64,000 bases of DNA, from NCBI RefSeq assembly GCF_011762095.1, contig NZ_JAASQO010000007.1:166051-230050 (forward strand). The letters run 5' to 3'. This stretch comes from Parvibaculum indicum (GTDB lineage Bacteria > Pseudomonadota > Alphaproteobacteria > Parvibaculales > Parvibaculaceae). Shown one piece after another: positions 16,543 through 26,319 of the stretch. Made by a program: the position numbers and the translations under genes. How positions within the stretch are numbered: the first letter of the stretch is position 1; every line of letters starts with the position of its first letter. Below the pieces are notes generated by a model. The model ran no database searches, was not told the origin of the DNA, and was given only the letters and a program-made list of their open reading frames with translations.

Positions 16543-18120
16543 CTAGATCTTCTTGGCGCCCTGCCAGTAGCCGTCGCGGATGACGCGGCGGAGTACCTTG
16601 CCGGAGGGCATGCGGGGCAGCTCTTCCACGAAGTCGATGCTGCGCGGGCGCTTGTAGCCGGGGAGGTTCTCGGCGGCGAAGGCGAGGAGTTCGGCGCGCA
16701 TCGCATCGTCGGCGGCGAAGCCTTCATTGAGCTGGACGACGGCTTTCACCTCTTCGCCCCATTCCTCGTTCGGCGCGCCGACCACGGCGGCGTCCGCGAT
16801 TGCCGCGTGTTTCAGCAGTTCCTGGTCGATTTCGGCCGGGTAGATGTTCACGCCGCCGGAAATGATGACCTCCGCGCTGCGGCCGGTGAGGAAGAGATAG
16901 CCGTCGCTGTCGAAATAGCCCATATCGCCCATGGTGTAGTAATTGCCGCGATAGGCGCTGTCGGTCTTTTCGGGCGCCTTGAAATATTCGAAGCGGCCGT
17001 CCTCCGGCGCCTTGAAATAGACGGTGCCCACTTCATCCGCCGGCAGAGGATTTCCGTCCTCGTCCTGGATCTGCACCTCGACGCCGGGCAGCGGCCGCCC
17101 GCAGGACCCTTTCCGTTCGAGCCATTCTTCCGACGCGATGAAGATGCCGCCGCCTTCCGTCGCCGCGTAATATTCAAAGACGACCGGACCGAACCAGTCG
17201 ATCGCGCCTTCCTTCACATGGACCGGGCATGGCGCCGCGCCGTGCAGGATCCAGCGCAGGGAGGAGGTATCGTATTTCGCCTTCGCCTCGTCGGGCAGTT
17301 GCAACATGCGGTGAAGCATGGTGGGCACGACATGGGTGTGGGTGATGCGATGTTCCTGGATGAGGCGCAGCGTTTCCTCCGCGTCCCATTTGTCCATCAG
17401 CACGACGCCGATGCCGTTATTGAGCGGAAAGCTCATGTTCAGGGCCAGCGGCGCGGCGTGATAGAGCGGGCCGGTGACGAGCGCCATGTCGCCTTCCGGG
17501 CGGAAGGCCGCCGTCTCCGTCAGCTTGACGACCAGAGGCGCCGCGCCCGGGGCCTGCCGCCGGTAGACGCCTTTGGGATGGCCGGTCGTGCCGGAGGTGT
17601 AGAGCATCTGGGAGCCGAGGACGGGGTCTTCGATGTCGTGACCGTCTTCCGCCGCGAGCGCCGCGTCATAGGCGTCGAAGCCCTCGACGGGGCCGCCCAC
17701 CGCGAGCTTTGCGACCAGCATGGACGACATGGCCGCCGCTTCCTGCGCGCTGCCGGCAAAGCGCGTATCGGCGATGAAGGCCTTCGCCTCGCAGTTTTCC
17801 ACGATGTAACCGACCTCGCCGCCGGACAGGTGCCAGTTGATGGGCGTGACGCGGAAGCCGCCGCGCTGGCAGGCCACCATGACCTCGATGAATTCCGGGC
17901 GGTTGGAACAGAGCAGCGCGACCGCGTCGCCCGCTCCGAGGCCGGCCCGCCGCAGCGCGCGGACGAGCCGGTTCGCCTGTGCGTTCAGCTCGCCGAATGT
18001 ACGGCTTCCCATTTCGGAGACGACCGCCATCCGGTCGGGCGCCTGCGCCGCGTGCCAGGCAACGACCATCCCGTTCGCCGCCGCTTCCTCGCGCGACGGC
18101 ACGGTTTGCGTCATATTCAT
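16543..18120 (-). CDS. Acyl-CoA synthetase (AMP-forming ligase)
   Basis: 525 residues of the ANL superfamily. The AMP-binding P-loop reads YTSGTTGHPKGV (about residue 165), YAATEGGG is the A5 motif, YTMGDMGYFDSDGYLFLTGR covers A7-A8, and PRMPSGKVLRR contains the C-terminal catalytic Lys. It activates a carboxylic acid with ATP and CoA; the specificity is not readable, although the group includes aryl and medium/long-chain acids. The ATG follows GGAGG at 8 nt. It is divergent from the LpxR-like gene. One of four ANL ligases in the window. Confidence 0.92.
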   Translation of the reverse strand: MNMTQTVPSREEAAANGMVVAWHAAQAPDRMAVVSEMGSRTFGELNAQANRLVRALRRAGLGAGDAVALLCSNRPEFIEVMVACQRGGFRVTPINWHLSGGEVGYIVENCEAKAFIADTRFAGSAQEAAAMSSMLVAKLAVGGPVEGFDAYDAALAAEDGHDIEDPVLGSQMLYTSGTTGHPKGVYRRQAPGAAPLVVKLTETAAFRPEGDMALVTGPLYHAAPLALNMSFPLNNGIGVVLMDKWDAEETLRLIQEHRITHTHVVPTMLHRMLQLPDEAKAKYDTSSLRWILHGAAPCPVHVKEGAIDWFGPVVFEYYAATEGGGIFIASEEWLERKGSCGRPLPGVEVQIQDEDGNPLPADEVGTVYFKAPEDGRFEYFKAPEKTDSAYRGNYYTMGDMGYFDSDGYLFLTGRSAEVIISGGVNIYPAEIDQELLKHAAIADAAVVGAPNEEWGEEVKAVVQLNEGFAADDAMRAELLAFAAENLPGYKRPRSIDFVEELPRMPSGKVLRRVIRDGYWQGAKKI

Positions 18121-18265
18121 GTCCCATTCCTCCCGTTTATCCCCGTGGCGATTGTCGCCACTATTCTTGGTTTTGGTTTTGCTTGAGGGTATTGGACAGG
18201 CGGCCTTGCCGTTAGGTCAAGCCGTTTTGCGTAACCCTTGTCCGTAATTGTAACCGGAGCGTTCG

Positions 18266-19309
18266 ATGCGCCTTTCCGTTCTCGCCAGCCTTGTCCTTGC
18301 CGCCCTGGCCGGCGCACAGGCTCTTCCGGCCCGCGCCGCCGAAGACAACGGGTTCGTTTCCTTTCAGTCGGACAATGATTTCTATCTCTTCATCGGCAGC
18401 GACAGGCACTATACGAACGGCGTTCGGGCTTCCTGGCTGTCGGCGCCGCGCCGCGACCTGCCGAACTGGCTGAAAGGCGTTTCCGCGCCGCCGGTCATCC
18501 ATGGGGAAGTGGATACCGAAAAGACGCGCCACCGCGTCGGGATCGGGCTCAGCCAGGCAATCTTCACGCCGGAAGACACCGAAACGGCGCTGCCCGTGCC
18601 CAATGACCGGCCCTATGCGGGCTGGCTGCACCTGACCTTCCTGCTGCAGAGCGAGCGAACCATGAAGAACGACCGCCATGAGGCGTTCCAGGATCGCTGG
18701 CAGCTCGACCTCGGCGTGGTCGGCCCGGCCGCGTTCGGCGAGGCGGTACAAAACGGCTGGCACAGGGCGTTCGGCTTCCGCCATATCAATGGCTGGGGCA
18801 ACCAGCTCAAGAACGAACCCGGCGTGAACCTGACCTTCGAGCGCGCCTGGCGTTCGCCGCTGCTTTCCACGCCGCGCGTGATCGGCTTTGCGACGGACCT
18901 CATCCCCTATGGCACGCTGGCGCTCGGCAATGTCAGCACCTATGCCGGCGCCGGGGCGACCTTCCGCATCGGGCCGACGCTGCCCGACGATTTCGGCCCG
19001 ACGGGCATCTATCCCAATGACGGCGGATCGGACTGGTTCGAGAGCAGCGCACCCGGCATTTTCGACTGGTATCTCTTCGCAGGCGGCAATGTGCGCGCCG
19101 TCGGCCACAATATCTTTCTCGACGGCAACAGCTTCCAGGACAGCCTGAGCGTGGACAAGAAGCCGGTGGTGGCCGACCTCAAGGTGGGGGCGGTGGCGGT
19201 GTTTCAGGGCGTCCGGATCAGCCTGACCAATGTCTATCGCACGAAGGAATTCTACGGCCAGCGCAAGGCGGACCAGTTCGGCTCGCTTTCGGTGACATTC
19301 GGCCTCTGA
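18266..19309 (+). CDS. lpxR: LpxR-like outer-membrane lipid A deacylase (DUF2219)
   Basis: 347 residues with a cleavable signal peptide (residues 1 to about 25, ending ARAA). The mature start FVSFQSDNDFYLFIGSDRHYTNGVRASW matches the LpxR family: the Asn-Asp pair of SDND corresponds to active-site residues, and HYTNG to the conserved Thr/Ser strand. GVVGPAAFGEAVQNGWHRAFG carries the catalytic His region. LpxR is a 12-strand outer-membrane barrel that removes the 3'-acyloxyacyl chain of lipid A, remodelling LPS. Length and C-terminal aromatic ending (SLSVTFGL) fit a barrel. It is followed by the DUF819 gene on the same strand after 82 nt. The activity is inferred from family. Confidence 0.82.
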   Translation: MRLSVLASLVLAALAGAQALPARAAEDNGFVSFQSDNDFYLFIGSDRHYTNGVRASWLSAPRRDLPNWLKGVSAPPVIHGEVDTEKTRHRVGIGLSQAIFTPEDTETALPVPNDRPYAGWLHLTFLLQSERTMKNDRHEAFQDRWQLDLGVVGPAAFGEAVQNGWHRAFGFRHINGWGNQLKNEPGVNLTFERAWRSPLLSTPRVIGFATDLIPYGTLALGNVSTYAGAGATFRIGPTLPDDFGPTGIYPNDGGSDWFESSAPGIFDWYLFAGGNVRAVGHNIFLDGNSFQDSLSVDKKPVVADLKVGAVAVFQGVRISLTNVYRTKEFYGQRKADQFGSLSVTFGL

Positions 19310-19391
19310 AGGAAACGCGCACCCCCCGCGCACATGACGCCGCGCCCCGATGGTGCTAGTCAGGTAGCGGAGTGCTTACCGGGGGATCGTC

Positions 19392-20534
19392 ATGTCATTG
19401 CCGCTTATTTCAGCCGACAACACATTCGGCCTGCTTTTCGTCTTTCTGGGGCTTGCCGCTTTCGGCTTCTGGGCGGAGAAGACGCGGCTCGGGCAATGGA
19501 TCTCGGGCGTCATCCTGACGATCCTGGCCGGCATGGCGCTTTCCAATCTGCGCATCGTGCCGTTCGGCTCGCCGGTTCACGACGCGGTGTGGGGCATCGT
19601 GGTGCCGATGGCGATCCCGCTGCTGCTCTTTCGGGCCGACCTCAAACGCATTCTGCCGGAAGCGGGACATCTCACCATCGCCTTCGCGATCTGCGTGCTG
19701 GCGACGGTGGCGGGCGTCTTCGCAGGCTTTGCGCTCATCGATATGGGACCGCAGGGTAATCTCGTCGCCGCATCGCTGGGCGCAAGCTGGATCGGCGGCT
19801 CGATGAATTTCGCCGCCGTCTCGCAGGCCACCGGCCTTTCGCAGAACGGCGCGCTGACGGCGGCCTCCGCCGCCGCCGACAATGTGGTGGCCACGCTCTT
19901 CATCACACTGCTGCTCGTCCTGCCGGGCTGGCACTGGCTGGTGCGGCGCATCCCCTCCAAGATCATCGAGGCGGAAGAGTATGAGGAAGAGCATGAGGAG
20001 GAAACGAAGCGGCCCGAACTCGACATGGGTGCGCTTTCCATACAGCTCTTCATCGCCGCGGCCTGCTGTTTCGTCGGCTTCCAGACGGCGGCGCTTCTGG
20101 GCATCGCGCAATATGGCGTGCTCTTCGTCACCATCAATGCGCTCCTCGTCGCCAATCTCTTTTCCGGGCCGATGCACAGGCTGGAAGGCGGCTTCGATCT
20201 CGGCATGTTCTTCATGTATCTCTTTTTCGGCATTATCGGGTCGGGCGCCGATGTGATGCTGATGATCGAGACGGCGCTGCCCATCTTCGCCTTCGTGGTC
20301 GTCATGGCGGGCGTGCATCTCGCCATCGTGCTGGCGGGCGCAAAGCTCCTGCGGATCGACCTGGCGGAAATGCTGGTGATTTCCAACGCGGTGACGCTGG
20401 GTCCAGCGACCGCGGCGGCCATGGCGGCGGGACGGCGCTGGCGGCAGCTCGTCATGCCCGGCGTGATGCTGGGCGTACTCGGCTATGCGGTGGCGAATTT
20501 CATCGGCGTCGGGCTCGCCGGCATATTGGGCTAG
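19392..20534 (+). CDS. DUF819-family membrane protein
   Basis: 380 residues with about 10-11 hydrophobic helices and a charged cytoplasmic loop (EAEEYEEEHEEETKRPE, near residue 200). GASWIGGSMNFAAVSQATG and SNAVTLGPATAAAMAAGRRW are conserved segments of the DUF819/YjcL family, which is related in pattern to bile-acid:sodium symporter-type folds with two repeated GxxNxxA-like motifs. It is likely an inner-membrane transporter of unknown substrate. ATG at 19392 has GGGGGATCGTC upstream. It lies after lpxR and before the enoyl-CoA hydratase on the same strand. Confidence 0.85.
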   Translation: MSLPLISADNTFGLLFVFLGLAAFGFWAEKTRLGQWISGVILTILAGMALSNLRIVPFGSPVHDAVWGIVVPMAIPLLLFRADLKRILPEAGHLTIAFAICVLATVAGVFAGFALIDMGPQGNLVAASLGASWIGGSMNFAAVSQATGLSQNGALTAASAAADNVVATLFITLLLVLPGWHWLVRRIPSKIIEAEEYEEEHEEETKRPELDMGALSIQLFIAAACCFVGFQTAALLGIAQYGVLFVTINALLVANLFSGPMHRLEGGFDLGMFFMYLFFGIIGSGADVMLMIETALPIFAFVVVMAGVHLAIVLAGAKLLRIDLAEMLVISNAVTLGPATAAAMAAGRRWRQLVMPGVMLGVLGYAVANFIGVGLAGILG

Positions 20535-20603
20535 CTTCGTTGCCCGTCCGATAGCGCGCTGCTACACAGGCGGGAACCAGAAACACATTCGAGGGAGAAC
20601 CCC

Positions 20604-21386
20604 ATGTCCGAGCCCGTCATTCTCGTCGAGAAGGAAGGCGAAACCGCCATCGTCACGCTGAACCGCCCCAATGCGATGAACGCGCTGTCGCGGGAGCTGC
20701 GCGAGGCCATCGCCGAGACCTTCGAGAAGCTGGAAGCGGACCCGGAGGTCCGGGTCGCCATCCTGACCGGCGCGGGCAAGGCGTTCTGCGCGGGCCTCGA
20801 CCTCAAGGAACTGGGCGGCGAAGGCGGAGAAGGCGGCGTCAACGCGACCGTCAACGACAAGGACCCGGTGACCTCCATCGGCAAGTTCTCCGGCCCCGTG
20901 ATCGGCGCCATCAACGGCGTGGCGATCACCGGCGGCTTCGAGCTGGCACTGGCCTGCGACGTGCTGGTCTGCTCCAGCAATGCGCGCTTTGCCGACACCC
21001 ATGCCCGCGTCGGCATCCTGCCGGGCTGGGGCCTCAGCCAGAAGCTGTCGCGCGCCATCGGCATCTACCGCGCGAAGGAACTCTCTCTCACCGGCAATTT
21101 CCTCTCCGCCGAACAGGCCGATGAATGGGGGCTCATCAACCGCGTCGTGGCGCCGGAAGAATTGCTGCCAGTTTGCAAGCAATTGGCCTCGGACATGCTC
21201 TCCGTCGTGCCGGAATGCCTGTCGGGCTACAAGGCGTTGATCGACCAGGGCTTCGGCGAACCCTTCGCCGACGCGCTGAAGACGGAGCGGAAAGTCTCCT
21301 CCGCCGCCAACAAGTCGGTCGGCGCGGACGCCATCGCCGAGCGCCGCAAGGGCATCCAGGAGCGCGGGAAACAGCAGACAAGCTGA
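20604..21386 (+). CDS. Enoyl-CoA hydratase/isomerase
   Basis: 260 residues of the crotonase fold. The oxyanion-hole segments are seen in KAFCAGLDLKELGG (about residue 65) and INGVAITGGFELALACD (about 100-116); ARFADTHARVGILPGWG follows as in authentic hydratases. The usual second catalytic Glu (Glu144/164 of rat hydratase) appears to be replaced: the segment reads THARVGILPGWG rather than PExxLG, so the enzyme may be an isomerase or use another acid/base residue. The ATG follows CGAGGGAGAACCCC. It lies 98 nt before the D-aminoacylase-type gene and may be co-transcribed with it. Confidence 0.9.
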   Translation: MSEPVILVEKEGETAIVTLNRPNAMNALSRELREAIAETFEKLEADPEVRVAILTGAGKAFCAGLDLKELGGEGGEGGVNATVNDKDPVTSIGKFSGPVIGAINGVAITGGFELALACDVLVCSSNARFADTHARVGILPGWGLSQKLSRAIGIYRAKELSLTGNFLSAEQADEWGLINRVVAPEELLPVCKQLASDMLSVVPECLSGYKALIDQGFGEPFADALKTERKVSSAANKSVGADAIAERRKGIQERGKQQTS

Positions 21387-21484
21387 GGTTTTCCCGTCCC
21401 CTTTTCCCTCCCCTTTTTCTTTTGGGGCCCGTTTCCGCTACACTTCCTCCCAACAAGAACATTCTTTTTGGGAGGAAAGAGGCC

Positions 21485-23230
21485 ATGCACGATCTCGTGA
21501 TCAGGAATGGCACCGTCTATGACGGGCTGGGCGGCAAGCCCTTCGAGGGCGACGTCGCCATCGACAATGGCGTCATCACCGAAGTCGGTACGGTGAGCAA
21601 TAGCGGGCGCGAGGAAGTCGACGCGCGCGGCAAGATCGTCACGCCGGGCTTTGTGGACATTCACACCCATTATGACGGCCAGGTCACCTGGGACCCCTAT
21701 CTCCAGCCCTCCACCTTTCACGGCGTGACCACCGCCGTGCTCGGCAATTGCGGCGTGGGCTTCGCGCCCTGCAAGGCGGAGCGGCATGACTGGCTGATCG
21801 GCCTGATGGAAGGCGTGGAAGATATTCCGGGTACAGCGCTTGTCGAAGGCATCAAGTGGAACTGGGAGAGCTTTCCCGACTACATGGATGCCGTGGAAGC
21901 CTCGCCGCTGGCGCTCGATGTGGGCCTGCAGGTGCCGCATGCGGCGCTGCGCGCCTATGTGATGGGCGAGCGGGCGGCGCGGCTCGAACCCGCCATGCCC
22001 GACGACATCGAGGCGATGGCCAAACTCGCCGCCGACGCCATCGAGGCGGGCGCGCTCGGCTTTTCCACCTCGCGCACCGTGAAACACAAGGACCGCAACG
22101 GCGCCAACACGCCGACGCTGAAAGCCGAGGAGGACGAACTTCACGGCATCGCCCGCGCCATCGGCGCGACGGGCAAGGGCGTGTTGCAGCTCATCGCCGA
22201 TTTCGAGGATGTCGACCGGGAATTCGCGATGATCCGCGGCATGTCGGAAGTCTCCGGCCGTCCGCTGTCGCTCACCATCGAGCAGGACGACCGCTGGCCG
22301 CATCGCTGGGAGCGCGTGCTGGAGCTGATTTCAGCGGCCAATGCGGAGGGCGTGACCATGCGCGGCCAGGTGCCGCCCCGCCCGACCGGCGTGCTGCTGG
22401 GGCTCACCTCCTCGCTCAACCCCTTCATCATGCACCAGACCTTCCGCCAGATCTGGGGGGCGCCGGTGAACGAACAGGTGAAGGCGCTGAACGATCACGA
22501 GTTCCGCCAGAAGCTGCTGGCCGAAACGCCGGAATATCCGGTAGGCGAGATCGTGACCATGCTGTGCACGGATTACCACAAGATGTTCCGGCTCGGCGAT
22601 CCGGCCAATTACGAACCCGCGCCCGAGGACAGCGCCGCGGCGGTGGCGGCCCGCGAAGGCAAGGAGCCGCGCGAGGTGCTGCTCGACTGGATGCTGGAAA
22701 AGGGCGGCCATGCGCTGATGTATTTCCCGCTGATGAACTATCACTGCGGGAGCCTGGACGACGTCTACAAGATGATGACGCATCCCAACAGCGCCTTCGG
22801 GCTGGGCGACGGCGGCGCGCATTGCGGCATTCTCTGCGATGCGAGCTTTCCTTCCACCATCCTGACCCATTGGGGACGGGACCGGACGCGCGGACCGAAG
22901 CTGCCGCTGGAATGGCTGATCGCCAAGCAGACGCGGAACAATGCCGAAGTGGTCGGCCTTCACGACCGCGGGGCGCTGCTGCCGGGCCTCAAGGCGGATG
23001 TGAACGTCATCGATTTCGACGGCCTGACGCTTCACTCGCCCGAAATCGTGCATGACCTGCCCGCGGGCGGCAAACGGCTCATTCAGCGGGCGGACGGCTA
23101 TACGGCGAGCATCGTTTCCGGCCAGATCGCTTTCCGCGAAGGCGAGCCGACCGGCGTCCTCAACGGCCGGATGGTGCGCGGCGCGCAAGGCCTGCCGGCA
23201 GGCGTTTCCATGACCCGCGCCGCGGACTGA
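21485..23230 (+). CDS. D-aminoacylase-type amidohydrolase, paralogue of the gene at 13340
   Basis: 581 residues with the same architecture as the minus-strand gene at 13340: N-terminal sandwich ([14 protein letters not shown]), [10 protein letters not shown] metal site, [12 protein letters not shown] with the bridging Cys, LGDGGAHCG with the catalytic Asp, and the tail ending [10 protein letters not shown]. The open frame runs back to 21125, but ATG at 21485 is chosen because GGGAGGAAAGAGG stands directly before it and the paralogue begins at the same place. Substrate unknown; hydrolysis of an N-acyl or cyclic amide is expected. It lies downstream of an enoyl-CoA hydratase gene, an association suggesting a catabolic role. 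Confidence 0.85.
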   Translation: MHDLVIRNGTVYDGLGGKPFEGDVAIDNGVITEVGTVSNSGREEVDARGKIVTPGFVDIHTHYDGQVTWDPYLQPSTFHGVTTAVLGNCGVGFAPCKAERHDWLIGLMEGVEDIPGTALVEGIKWNWESFPDYMDAVEASPLALDVGLQVPHAALRAYVMGERAARLEPAMPDDIEAMAKLAADAIEAGALGFSTSRTVKHKDRNGANTPTLKAEEDELHGIARAIGATGKGVLQLIADFEDVDREFAMIRGMSEVSGRPLSLTIEQDDRWPHRWERVLELISAANAEGVTMRGQVPPRPTGVLLGLTSSLNPFIMHQTFRQIWGAPVNEQVKALNDHEFRQKLLAETPEYPVGEIVTMLCTDYHKMFRLGDPANYEPAPEDSAAAVAAREGKEPREVLLDWMLEKGGHALMYFPLMNYHCGSLDDVYKMMTHPNSAFGLGDGGAHCGILCDASFPSTILTHWGRDRTRGPKLPLEWLIAKQTRNNAEVVGLHDRGALLPGLKADVNVIDFDGLTLHSPEIVHDLPAGGKRLIQRADGYTASIVSGQIAFREGEPTGVLNGRMVRGAQGLPAGVSMTRAAD

Positions 23231-23439
23231 CGACATGCCCGGAAGGAGGCGCGCGCCCTCTTTCCGGACATCCTTCAATAGCCATTTCCATGCCATAATT
23301 CCGCCACCGGAAGGCTGGATACAAACAAGCGACAGGGAGTAGCGTCCAGTACGCTGCTCCCTTGCCTTATCCGGCGCGGGCGCCGGAGGCGGGGGGCCCT
23401 CCCTGCTTGCTTTCCTTTTGTTTTCCGGGTCGGGTGTAC

Positions 23440-26145
23440 ATGGCGAAAGATCCTTCCGAAACGAATCCGCGCAGTTGGCGTCAATCCGTTTTCGTCAGGC
23501 AGACGGCTTTCGTGTTTCTGGTTCTGCCGCTGGTCATCGTCGCCAATCTCGCCGTATGGGCGGCGCTCAACCAGCCCTATCAGGCCGAATCCTGGACCGG
23601 GGAAATCGTCGGGCTCTCCTACAGCCCGTTCCACGACAATCGCGAGCCGACCAAGGACGTGCAGGCGACGGCGCCGGAGATCGACAAGGACATGAAAGTC
23701 CTGTCCAACACGGTGCAGGCGATCCGTACCTATTCGGTGGCGCAGGGACAGGACCAAATTCCCGACATCGCCGGCAAATACGGCATCTCCGTCGCGCTCG
23801 GCGCGTGGATCGGCACGGACGACGAATCGAACCTCAAGCAGATCGAGCGGGCGACGGAACTGGCGCTGAGGCGCAATGTGGTCCGCGTCGTGGTGGGGAA
23901 CGAGGCGCTGCTGCGCGGCGACGTGACGGTGGAGGAGATGATCCGCTATCTGAAAATCGCCAACAGCAAGATATGGAAGCCGGTTTCCACCGCCGAGCCC
24001 TGGCATGTCTGGCTCGAACATCCCGAACTCGCCAAGCATGTGGATTACATCGCGGTTCATATCCTGCCCTATTGGGAAGGCGTCCCCATCGACCAGGCGG
24101 TCGATTACGTGTTCGACCGGCTGGACGACCTGCATGAAGCTTTCCCCGACAAGCAGATCGTCATTACCGAAGTGGGCTGGCCGAGCCGCGGCAAGGTGCT
24201 GCCGCGCGTGGCCTATCCCGGTATGCCCGAGGCCGAAAGGGGCGGCGAGGCGACGCCCTCCATCGTCAATCAGGCCCGCTTCCTGCGCGCCTTCCTGAAC
24301 CGGGCCAAGGACCACGACCTCACCTATTACGTGATCGAGGCGTTCGACCAGCCCTGGAAAGGCGCCGACGAAGGCGCGGCGGGCTCCTATTGGGGCATCT
24401 TCAACGCTGAGCGCGCGCCGAAATTTCCCATGGCGGGCAGCATTTCCGAACAGCCGGGCTGGCGCGTCTGGGCCGCCATCGCGGCGGGCCTGTCGCTCGT
24501 GCCGGCCATGCTCTTCATCCTGCGCCAGCGCCATGTCCGCGTGGCGGGCATCATCACCTTCGCCCTGCTGACGCAGATCGCCGGATCGGCCGTCGCCTGG
24601 GCCGGGCTGTCGGTGGCCGGGCTCTATTTCACTTGGGCGGGCGCCATTGTCTGGAGTTTCCTGTTCTTTGCGCAAGGGCTGCTGCTCATCGTGCTGATGG
24701 CCGAAGCGATCGAGTTCGTGGAAGTCATCTGGACGCGGCGCGGCGAGCGGCATTTCGAGCCTTTCGAGCCGTCGCATCCGACGCCTTCGCACAAGGTCTC
24801 GATTCATGTGCCGATCCACAACGAGCCGCCGGAGATGGTGCGCGAGACGCTGGACGCCCTGTCGCGGCTGAACTACGAGAACTATGAAGTTCTCGTGCTC
24901 GACAACAACACGACGGACCCGGATATCTGGCAGCCCGTCTGGGAGCATTGCCAGAAGCTCGGCCCGAAATTCCGTTTCTTCCATCTGGAAAACTGGCCGG
25001 GCTTCAAGGCAGGGGCGCTGAATTTCGGTCTGGAAAAGACCGCGCCGGACGCCGACATCATCGCCGTCATCGACAGCGACTATCAGGTGTCGCCGGATTG
25101 GCTGAAGCGCATGGTGCCCTATTTCGACAAGCACGATGTGGGCTTCGTGCAGGCGCCGCAGGACTATCGCGACGCGCATGAAAGCGTGTTCAAGGATATG
25201 TCCTATTGGGAATATGCGGGCTTCTTCCATATCGGCATGGTGCAGCGGAACAATTTCAACGCGGTCATTCAGCACGGCACGATGACGCTGGTGCGCAAGG
25301 ACGCGCTGAAGAAAGTCGGCGGCTGGGCGGAATGGTGCATCTGCGAGGACGCCGAACTCGGCATCAAGCTCTACCGGCACGGCTATGACAGCGTTTACGT
25401 GAACCATTCCTTCGGCAAGGGCCTCACGCCGGACACGCTGGCGGGCTATATCTCGCAGCGCTTCCGCTGGGCCTATGGCGCGGTGCAGATCGTGAAACAT
25501 CACTGGGACGCGCTGGCGCCCTGGTCGCGCAAGGGCGGGCTTACGCCCGCGCAGCGCTATTATTTCCTCGCGGGCTGGCTGCCCTGGTTCGCGGACGGGC
25601 TGGCGCTGATGTTCACGCTGGCGGCGATCGTGCTGTCGGCCTGGGCGCTCTACAACCCGGCATCCGTGGTGCTGCCCGTGGCGGCCTTCCTCATTCCGAC
25701 CATCGGCAGCTTCGCGTTCAAGTTCATCCGCTCGCTCTGGCTCTATGCCGTGCGCGTGCGCGATTGCAGCTTCATCGAAAGCGTCGGCGCCGGCGTGGCG
25801 GCCCTTGCGCTGACCCACACGGTCGCCAAGGCGATGCTGAACGGCATGATCACGACCAGCAAACCGTTCATCCGCACGCCGAAATGCGAGGACAAGCCCG
25901 CGCTCGCGGCCGCCTTCATTCAGGTGCGGGAAGAAGCGATCATTCTCGCGCTTCTCTGGGGCCTGACGGCGGCGCTCTTTTTCAACCCGCATTTCGCGGA
26001 CAGCCATTCGAGGCTGTGGCTCGCCGTGCTGCTGGTGCAGTCCGTTCCCTATGCCAGCGCGGTGCTGTTCTCCTTCATCAATGTGATGCCGTCCCTTTTC
26101 CGGCGCGCGAAAGAGGACCAGGCCGCGCTGATGTCGGCGGATTGA
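23440..26145 (+). CDS. GH17-GT2 fusion: beta-glucan synthase/transglycosylase
   Basis: 901 residues, inner membrane. A first helix (about 22-42) anchors a periplasmic GH17-type domain (about 50-335) with acid/base Glu in VVGNEALL (E155) and nucleophile Glu in VITEVGWPS (E244). Two to three helices (about 343-430) lead to a processive GT2 domain: HVPIHNEP, the metal-binding DSD (545-547), CEDAE (636-637) and QRFRW (673-677). Four or more C-terminal helices complete a BcsA/NdvB-like channel. By family, GT2 polymerises UDP-glucose and GH17 cuts or transfers beta-1,3-glucan, as in NdvB/NdvC-type periplasmic or cyclic glucan synthesis. ATG at 23440 is preferred; the frame extends to 23362 with proline-rich sequence. 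No accessory export genes are adjacent. Confidence 0.87.
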   Translation: MAKDPSETNPRSWRQSVFVRQTAFVFLVLPLVIVANLAVWAALNQPYQAESWTGEIVGLSYSPFHDNREPTKDVQATAPEIDKDMKVLSNTVQAIRTYSVAQGQDQIPDIAGKYGISVALGAWIGTDDESNLKQIERATELALRRNVVRVVVGNEALLRGDVTVEEMIRYLKIANSKIWKPVSTAEPWHVWLEHPELAKHVDYIAVHILPYWEGVPIDQAVDYVFDRLDDLHEAFPDKQIVITEVGWPSRGKVLPRVAYPGMPEAERGGEATPSIVNQARFLRAFLNRAKDHDLTYYVIEAFDQPWKGADEGAAGSYWGIFNAERAPKFPMAGSISEQPGWRVWAAIAAGLSLVPAMLFILRQRHVRVAGIITFALLTQIAGSAVAWAGLSVAGLYFTWAGAIVWSFLFFAQGLLLIVLMAEAIEFVEVIWTRRGERHFEPFEPSHPTPSHKVSIHVPIHNEPPEMVRETLDALSRLNYENYEVLVLDNNTTDPDIWQPVWEHCQKLGPKFRFFHLENWPGFKAGALNFGLEKTAPDADIIAVIDSDYQVSPDWLKRMVPYFDKHDVGFVQAPQDYRDAHESVFKDMSYWEYAGFFHIGMVQRNNFNAVIQHGTMTLVRKDALKKVGGWAEWCICEDAELGIKLYRHGYDSVYVNHSFGKGLTPDTLAGYISQRFRWAYGAVQIVKHHWDALAPWSRKGGLTPAQRYYFLAGWLPWFADGLALMFTLAAIVLSAWALYNPASVVLPVAAFLIPTIGSFAFKFIRSLWLYAVRVRDCSFIESVGAGVAALALTHTVAKAMLNGMITTSKPFIRTPKCEDKPALAAAFIQVREEAIILALLWGLTAALFFNPHFADSHSRLWLAVLLVQSVPYASAVLFSFINVMPSLFRRAKEDQAALMSAD

Positions 26146-26319
26146 CCTCACTTGCCATAATCGCAACACATTGCAGCCACGCCTGCGGCCCGGATGGGGT
26201 CATTTGTTGATCCCGCCGCTTTCTCCTTGCCCGTGCGCGTCAGACCGTTAGGCTTTTCATATCCGGATCGGGAAATAACTCCCCATACGGATCGATTGAA
26301 ACAAACGCAGGAGACAGAC

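Noticed and set aside
13280..16546. Very long open frame (1,088 codons) on the plus strand across the amidohydrolase and exporter genes
   Set aside because: It is antisense to two genes with clear motifs, has Arg/His/Gly-rich nonsense composition and no start signal; a third-position GC artefact.
23275..26169. 964-codon open frame on the minus strand opposite the GH17-GT2 gene
   Set aside because: Same codon-bias artefact; the sense strand has all catalytic motifs of a known family.
26260..26300. EcfG-type stress promoter (GGAA...CGATT) before the small lipoprotein gene
   Set aside because: Spacing is right, but both elements deviate from GGAAC and CGTT, too weak to annotate.
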